Assembly (NCBI RefSeq): GCF_012932425.1
Contig: NZ_JAAIII010000010.1
Coordinates: 1-64,000, forward strand
DNA length: 64,000 nt
Source: Bifidobacterium oedipodis
GTDB taxonomy: Bacteria > Actinomycetota > Actinomycetes > Actinomycetales > Bifidobacteriaceae
Direction: 5' to 3'
A model generated the notes under the pieces. That model searched no databases. It was not told the origin of the DNA and saw only the letters and a list, made by a program, of their open reading frames with translations. Of the stretch, positions 60,435 to 64,000 are shown one piece after another (the first letter of the stretch is position 1; every line of letters starts with the position of its first letter). Made by a program: the position numbers and the translations under genes.

Positions 60435-61055
60435 ATGCACAGCATGGCAGATCAGAACATGCACGAAGACCCTCAGCAGCCCGAACTGCTGAGGGTCGCT
60501 CGTATCGGGCGAGCACAGGGGCTCAAAGGCGAAGTCACCGTGCGCCTGTACACCGACGATCCCGAATGGCGTTTCGAGCCGGGAGCGGCACTGTATTCCG
60601 AGGACGGCGGAACCGAATACATCGTCGAGAACTCGCGCAGCACCAAAGATCGTTGGATTCTTAAATTCGAAGGCTGCGATGATCGCAATGCCGCCGAAGC
60701 GCTTAACGGCGTGGAACTGTACGGCGAACCCGATGATCCCGATGACATGCTTGAGGCCGGTGAATGGTACCTCAGGGATTTGATTGGTCTTGAAGCCCGT
60801 ATGGCTGCAGACAACGGCCTAGGATTGCCTGAAGGCCAGGTGGTCGGCACGGTGGTCGATGTGATCGATGGCGCGCAGGATCTGCTCAGCATACGGCTTG
60901 CCAACCCGGTGCAAACCGGCACCGACAAGGACGGCAATCCTGTGCTGGAGAAAAAGGCCTTGGTGCCGTTCGTTGAAGTGCTGGTTCCCGACATCGATCT
61001 TGAAGCCGGTTACCTCACCCTGGATCCGCCCGGTGGCCTGATTCCGGGGCTATAG
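60435..61055 (+). CDS. rimM: 16S rRNA processing protein RimM
   Basis: RimM helps 30S maturation by binding uS19. The N-terminal domain has RVARIGRAQGLKGEVTVR, and the C-terminal PRC-barrel domain has EWYLRDLIGLEA and VPFVEVLVPDID. Start: an ATG three bases after AAGGA; the ATG of MADQNMH three codons later is as likely. The usual trmD partner is not directly downstream. Confidence 0.93.
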   Translation: MHSMADQNMHEDPQQPELLRVARIGRAQGLKGEVTVRLYTDDPEWRFEPGAALYSEDGGTEYIVENSRSTKDRWILKFEGCDDRNAAEALNGVELYGEPDDPDDMLEAGEWYLRDLIGLEARMAADNGLGLPEGQVVGTVVDVIDGAQDLLSIRLANPVQTGTDKDGNPVLEKKALVPFVEVLVPDIDLEAGYLTLDPPGGLIPGL

Positions 61056-61074
61056 GCTGAAAATTGGAACCAAT

Positions 61075-61124
61075 ATACTGCAAGAGGGCGGCGAGTGACT
61101 ATGCTCGCCGCCCTCTTGCAGTAT
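61075..61124. terminator. Perfect 21-pair bidirectional terminator
   Basis: Left arm 61075-61095 and right arm 61104-61124 pair at every position around the loop tgactatg, between convergent rimM and the reductase gene. Confidence 0.75.
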
Positions 61125-61140
61125 GACCGTATGGATGCTT

Positions 61141-62010
61141 CTACCAGCCGAGCTTGGCAAGTTCCTCGTCGGTGAGCTGAAGCTGATCAGCCTTTAACGA
61201 ATCCAGAATCGTCGCCGGACGATGACAGCCGGGGATCACGAACATATGCTCACCTTGAGCCAATTCCCATGCGAGCACCACCTGCTGCCAGCTGATGCCG
61301 CGCGCATCCGCCACCTCACGGAACGGGTCAAGCAGTCGTTCATCATAAGGATGACGGAAGCCGCCGAGCGGGCTCCAGCAGATGAACGCCAGACCAAGCT
61401 TGGCGCAATAGTCCAAGGTATCGCGTGTTTCAAGATGCACGGGAGAAAACTGGTTCTGCACGGCGATGAGCTTGTCGCCCAGAATCGCGCGCGCAATATC
61501 CAACTGTTCGATGGTCACATTGCTTACGCCGGCGTATTGTGCCACGCCTTCATCAAGCAGCTCCTTAATGCCTTCAATGGACTCGTTGTACGGCACTTCC
61601 GGATCGTGACGATGCATGTACAGCAAGTCGATGGTATCCACGCCGAGAGCCATGGCGCTCTGCTTGCCATAGGCGATAACATGCTCGGGCTTGCCGTCGC
61701 GCGGCCAAATCGGCTTGCCATGCTCATCGAAGTCGCGGCGCAGGCCGACTTTGGTGGCCACCAGCACATCCTTACGCGGGCCATTCCAAGTCTCCAACGC
61801 CTCGCGAGTGAGCCGCTCTCCGGTCTGCTCGTCCTCGCCTGGAGCATAGTAGGACCATGCCGTATCGATCATGCGCGCGCCGGCGTCAAGCGCGGCATGA
61901 ATGGTTTCCAGCCCCTGTTCGTGGTTTGGATGGCCTTCGATGGTCAGGCCCATCTCGCCAATGCCGATGGCCGTCGTATCAAAAGGTCCAATGTTGCGGT
62001 GCAATGCCAT
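61141..62010 (-). CDS. Aldo/keto reductase
   Basis: An NADPH-dependent reductase of 289 residues with the AKR tetrad: Asp and Tyr in MIDTAWSYY, Lys in ATKVGLRR, His in LYMHRHDPE. It is of the YdjG/AKR11-like kind by general layout; the substrate is unknown. GTAAGGAG precedes the ATG, and a perfect palindrome lies just upstream. Confidence 0.86.
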   Translation of the reverse strand: MALHRNIGPFDTTAIGIGEMGLTIEGHPNHEQGLETIHAALDAGARMIDTAWSYYAPGEDEQTGERLTREALETWNGPRKDVLVATKVGLRRDFDEHGKPIWPRDGKPEHVIAYGKQSAMALGVDTIDLLYMHRHDPEVPYNESIEGIKELLDEGVAQYAGVSNVTIEQLDIARAILGDKLIAVQNQFSPVHLETRDTLDYCAKLGLAFICWSPLGGFRHPYDERLLDPFREVADARGISWQQVVLAWELAQGEHMFVIPGCHRPATILDSLKADQLQLTDEELAKLGW

Positions 62011-62027
62011 ATTGTCTCCTTACCGGT

Positions 62028-62043
62028 TACCTATGCATAGGTA
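62028..62043. promoter_or_regulatory. Palindrome before the aldo/keto reductase
   Basis: TACCTATGCATAGGTA is a perfect 16-base palindrome 18 bases upstream of the reductase ATG, overlapping the probable transcript start; a dimeric repressor site is likely. Confidence 0.55.
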
Positions 62044-62093
62044 TATCAGGCCATACTAACGGGCCGCCACTCACAGTGTTGTCAGCAACGGTA

Positions 62094-64000
62094 TTAGCGC
62101 CCACCAAAGGAACCACCACCGGAGCCGCCGGATGACCCGCCAAAGCCTCCTCCGCCGCCACCGCCCGAACTGGAGGGTGCCGCAGCTTGGATCGTTGCAG
62201 TAATATCGGCGAAACCGGCGGACAGCTGCGTACTGAGATCGTTGAAACCGACTGAGAACGAATCGCCATCAAATACAGACTGCGCGCCGTTAAGACCGTT
62301 CATGGCACCGTCAAGGTCTTCAACACCGCTGCCATGCGCATAATGCGCATAATGGTGCCCATACCAACTATAGGGGCGGTAAGCCCAATACAACAGCATG
62401 CCGGAGGCATAGGTGTCCAGCCAATTCGGATCGGTGATCTGCGGGTAGGCCTTGACCAGTTCACGCTGCACACGCTCGGAGATGCCGAAGGCGGCGGCAT
62501 ACACCATATACCAGTCCCATAAGGCCATATCGGCGGCATCACAGCGGGAAAGGTCAGAGCAATCCTGCATGTAACGTTTTAATCCCAAGCATCGCCTGGC
62601 AACATCCTGCCCTGTTGCAGTAATAATCGGTGACGTGCCAGCCAGCGCAATAAACCAGCCAACGAAGAAGAACGGGATGCCGATAATGAATCCGGCAACG
62701 GCATGGCCTCGTTCGACATTGACAATAATGCTGATAACGCCCAACAGCACCGCAAGCAGACCCGGCGTCAAATACCGTGACATAACGCTGCGTGCCGCGC
62801 CAAGCATGCCGAACTCGCTGGTGCAGGCTTCGGTGAACTTGCCTAATGTTGTATAGCCCTCTTCCCAATCCTTGCATGCATCATTCATTTGGTGCAGATC
62901 AAACACTGGGCAGCCCACACGCTGAGAAATCGCAATCAGCAGATTGAGCATTGCCTCCTCGGATTGGCTCAGTTGCAACTGTTCAGCGTTAGGCATGCCA
63001 TCAATGGCGCGCGGCAGAATCACAATGGTGTTAGTGGTGCGCGCTTCATCCACGCGACCGGCATCAGTGCCGATCATGCCGGCAATACCGGCCGGTGCGG
63101 CTGTGCTCATATCGATACCACGATATAGGCTCGCAGGCCCCGGATAGATGGCAATGGCTTTCTTTACCGCCAACGACAGTATGGTGGCAGTAAGCTGGCA
63201 ATCCCCCACTGATTCGGCTTCCGGTTCAACGATATTCATCATTATCGCAGCCGACGCCGGGCTGATACCGGGCTGCCCACGATAATATTCAATCGGCCCA
63301 TGATAGTGAGCCTCCCTATTGGTGCGCATCACCGCGCGTATGCCCCACGCGCACAGCGCTACGCCGATAAGTATGGTCACAATCCACACTATGACGCTGA
63401 TGATGGCTTCCGTGCGCTGACGCTGCTGCCACTGCTGTTCCTGACTAGTTTCGTCGCTGATCAGCGCGTCCAGATGGTTGCCGGACTTGGTGAAGGTCAT
63501 ATCGCCGGCTGCACTGGCATCAAAAGCGGCAACTACGTCAAGATAGTCGCCTGCGGTGATGTCGTATGCCGTAAACGTGAAACCGCCGTTGGTGTCGCGT
63601 TTGATGGATGAGGTGCGTTCGTTGTGCAGCCAAGCCCAGGACTTGTCTGTGCCAAGCGATTGCGGGAAACGAATGGTGCCGGTAACTTTGCCGATGGGCA
63701 CTTGGTTGGTGACACCAAACGGTTCCCACTGGAAGGTGGCGATATCGTTCCATTTGGTGATGACATCGTGCATCGTGAAGCTGATATCGAATCGCAACGA
63801 ATCCGCTGACACGGTGGGGGGAATGTTCCAGCCGATTTCGATGGTTTTGGTTGTGATGTCCGCAGCATTATTGTTCGTATTGTTGCTAGGTTCCAGTCCA
63901 TCCTTGCCCGGTTTATAGGGTTTCGGATCCCAGTCCCCCGCACTCACGTCGGCAATATACCAATGATTGGCATAGTTGGTATTCCAGTCATTGTCCGATA
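62094..64000 (-). CDS. DUF2207-family membrane protein (partial)
   Basis: The frame is open to the right edge, so the N-terminus is missing. The visible 635 residues start with an extracellular beta-rich DUF2207 domain (IGWNIPPTVSADSLRF, ITAGDYLDVVAAF), then helix IISVIVWIVTILIGVALCAW-like (about 205-228 from the GTG at 63947), a cytoplasmic part, two more helices, and a Gly/Ser-rich tail. Actinobacterial DUF2207 proteins are of unknown function; this is one per genome typically and lies outside operons here. Confidence 0.85.
   Translation of the reverse strand, partial: SDNDWNTNYANHWYIADVSAGDWDPKPYKPGKDGLEPSNNTNNNAADITTKTIEIGWNIPPTVSADSLRFDISFTMHDVITKWNDIATFQWEPFGVTNQVPIGKVTGTIRFPQSLGTDKSWAWLHNERTSSIKRDTNGGFTFTAYDITAGDYLDVVAAFDASAAGDMTFTKSGNHLDALISDETSQEQQWQQRQRTEAIISVIVWIVTILIGVALCAWGIRAVMRTNREAHYHGPIEYYRGQPGISPASAAIMMNIVEPEAESVGDCQLTATILSLAVKKAIAIYPGPASLYRGIDMSTAAPAGIAGMIGTDAGRVDEARTTNTIVILPRAIDGMPNAEQLQLSQSEEAMLNLLIAISQRVGCPVFDLHQMNDACKDWEEGYTTLGKFTEACTSEFGMLGAARSVMSRYLTPGLLAVLLGVISIIVNVERGHAVAGFIIGIPFFFVGWFIALAGTSPIITATGQDVARRCLGLKRYMQDCSDLSRCDAADMALWDWYMVYAAAFGISERVQRELVKAYPQITDPNWLDTYASGMLLYWAYRPYSWYGHHYAHYAHGSGVEDLDGAMNGLNGAQSVFDGDSFSVGFNDLSTQLSAGFADITATIQAAAPSSSGGGGGGGFGGSSGGSGGGSFGGR

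Overview
The window reads as chromosome of a Bifidobacterium, most like the B. longum group. The evidence is the high GC content, AGGAGG-type ribosome sites, an actinobacterial sepIVA/yceD/rpmF/rnc neighbourhood, the bifidobacterial araBDA order with a LacI repressor, and sugar uptake and release genes each paired with a LacI regulator. No prophage, intact insertion sequence, rRNA operon or CRISPR array is visible. The species call is inference; I could not run any search.

Layout. 1-9 kb: a sugar porter lacking its N-terminal half, a one-polypeptide CydDC-like ABC exporter, pdxST for vitamin B6, and an intact sugar porter. 9-17 kb: an acyl-CoA ligase, an array of hairpins, araA-araD-araB (transcribed B-D-A) and a LacI regulator. 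LacI-type palindromes lie before araB, the regulator and the 7.3 kb porter, suggesting one arabinose regulon. 17-22 kb: rnhB, lepB, rplS, pgi, tRNA-Thr(CGU), tRNA-Leu(UAG) and an AEC transporter. 23-27 kb: a divergent second tRNA-Thr(CGU) faces two FemABX-type ligases that follow rph and rdgB. 27-34 kb: pncB, a MerR/aldo-keto reductase pair, a DUF3039 protein, coaD, a SepIVA-like protein, yceD, rpmF and rnc. 34-42 kb: ilvBN, an ABC-F ATPase, a class I glutamine amidotransferase and cysS. 42-50 kb: two tandem CDF-like membrane proteins, then a LacI regulator facing an alpha-glucosidase/ABC sugar uptake operon. 50-64 kb: ffh, an EEP-domain membrane protein, a DUF4143 ATPase in an AT-rich patch, a two-component system divergent from a membrane-anchored C39-like peptidase, rpsP-khpA-rimM, an aldo-keto reductase and a partial DUF2207 protein.

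The most interesting signal is the tRNA at 23091-23162. It is a complete cloverleaf with a threonine CGU anticodon, but its T-stem has mismatches at 50-64 and 51-63, which are base pairs that set EF-Tu affinity, and it lacks A37. It ends about 130 bases from two genes of the FemABX family, which take amino acids from tRNA to build peptidoglycan cross-bridges; the B. longum bridge is reported to contain threonine. A dedicated cell-wall tRNA is therefore a testable idea.

Two further recurrent signals are not explained by ordinary annotation. One is a family of intergenic palindromic repeats that swallow the stop codon of the upstream gene (about 7.1-7.3, 13.0-13.2 and 42.9 kb). The other is a run of hairpins sharing a GGCACTTTT core between convergent genes at 11.1-11.4 kb.
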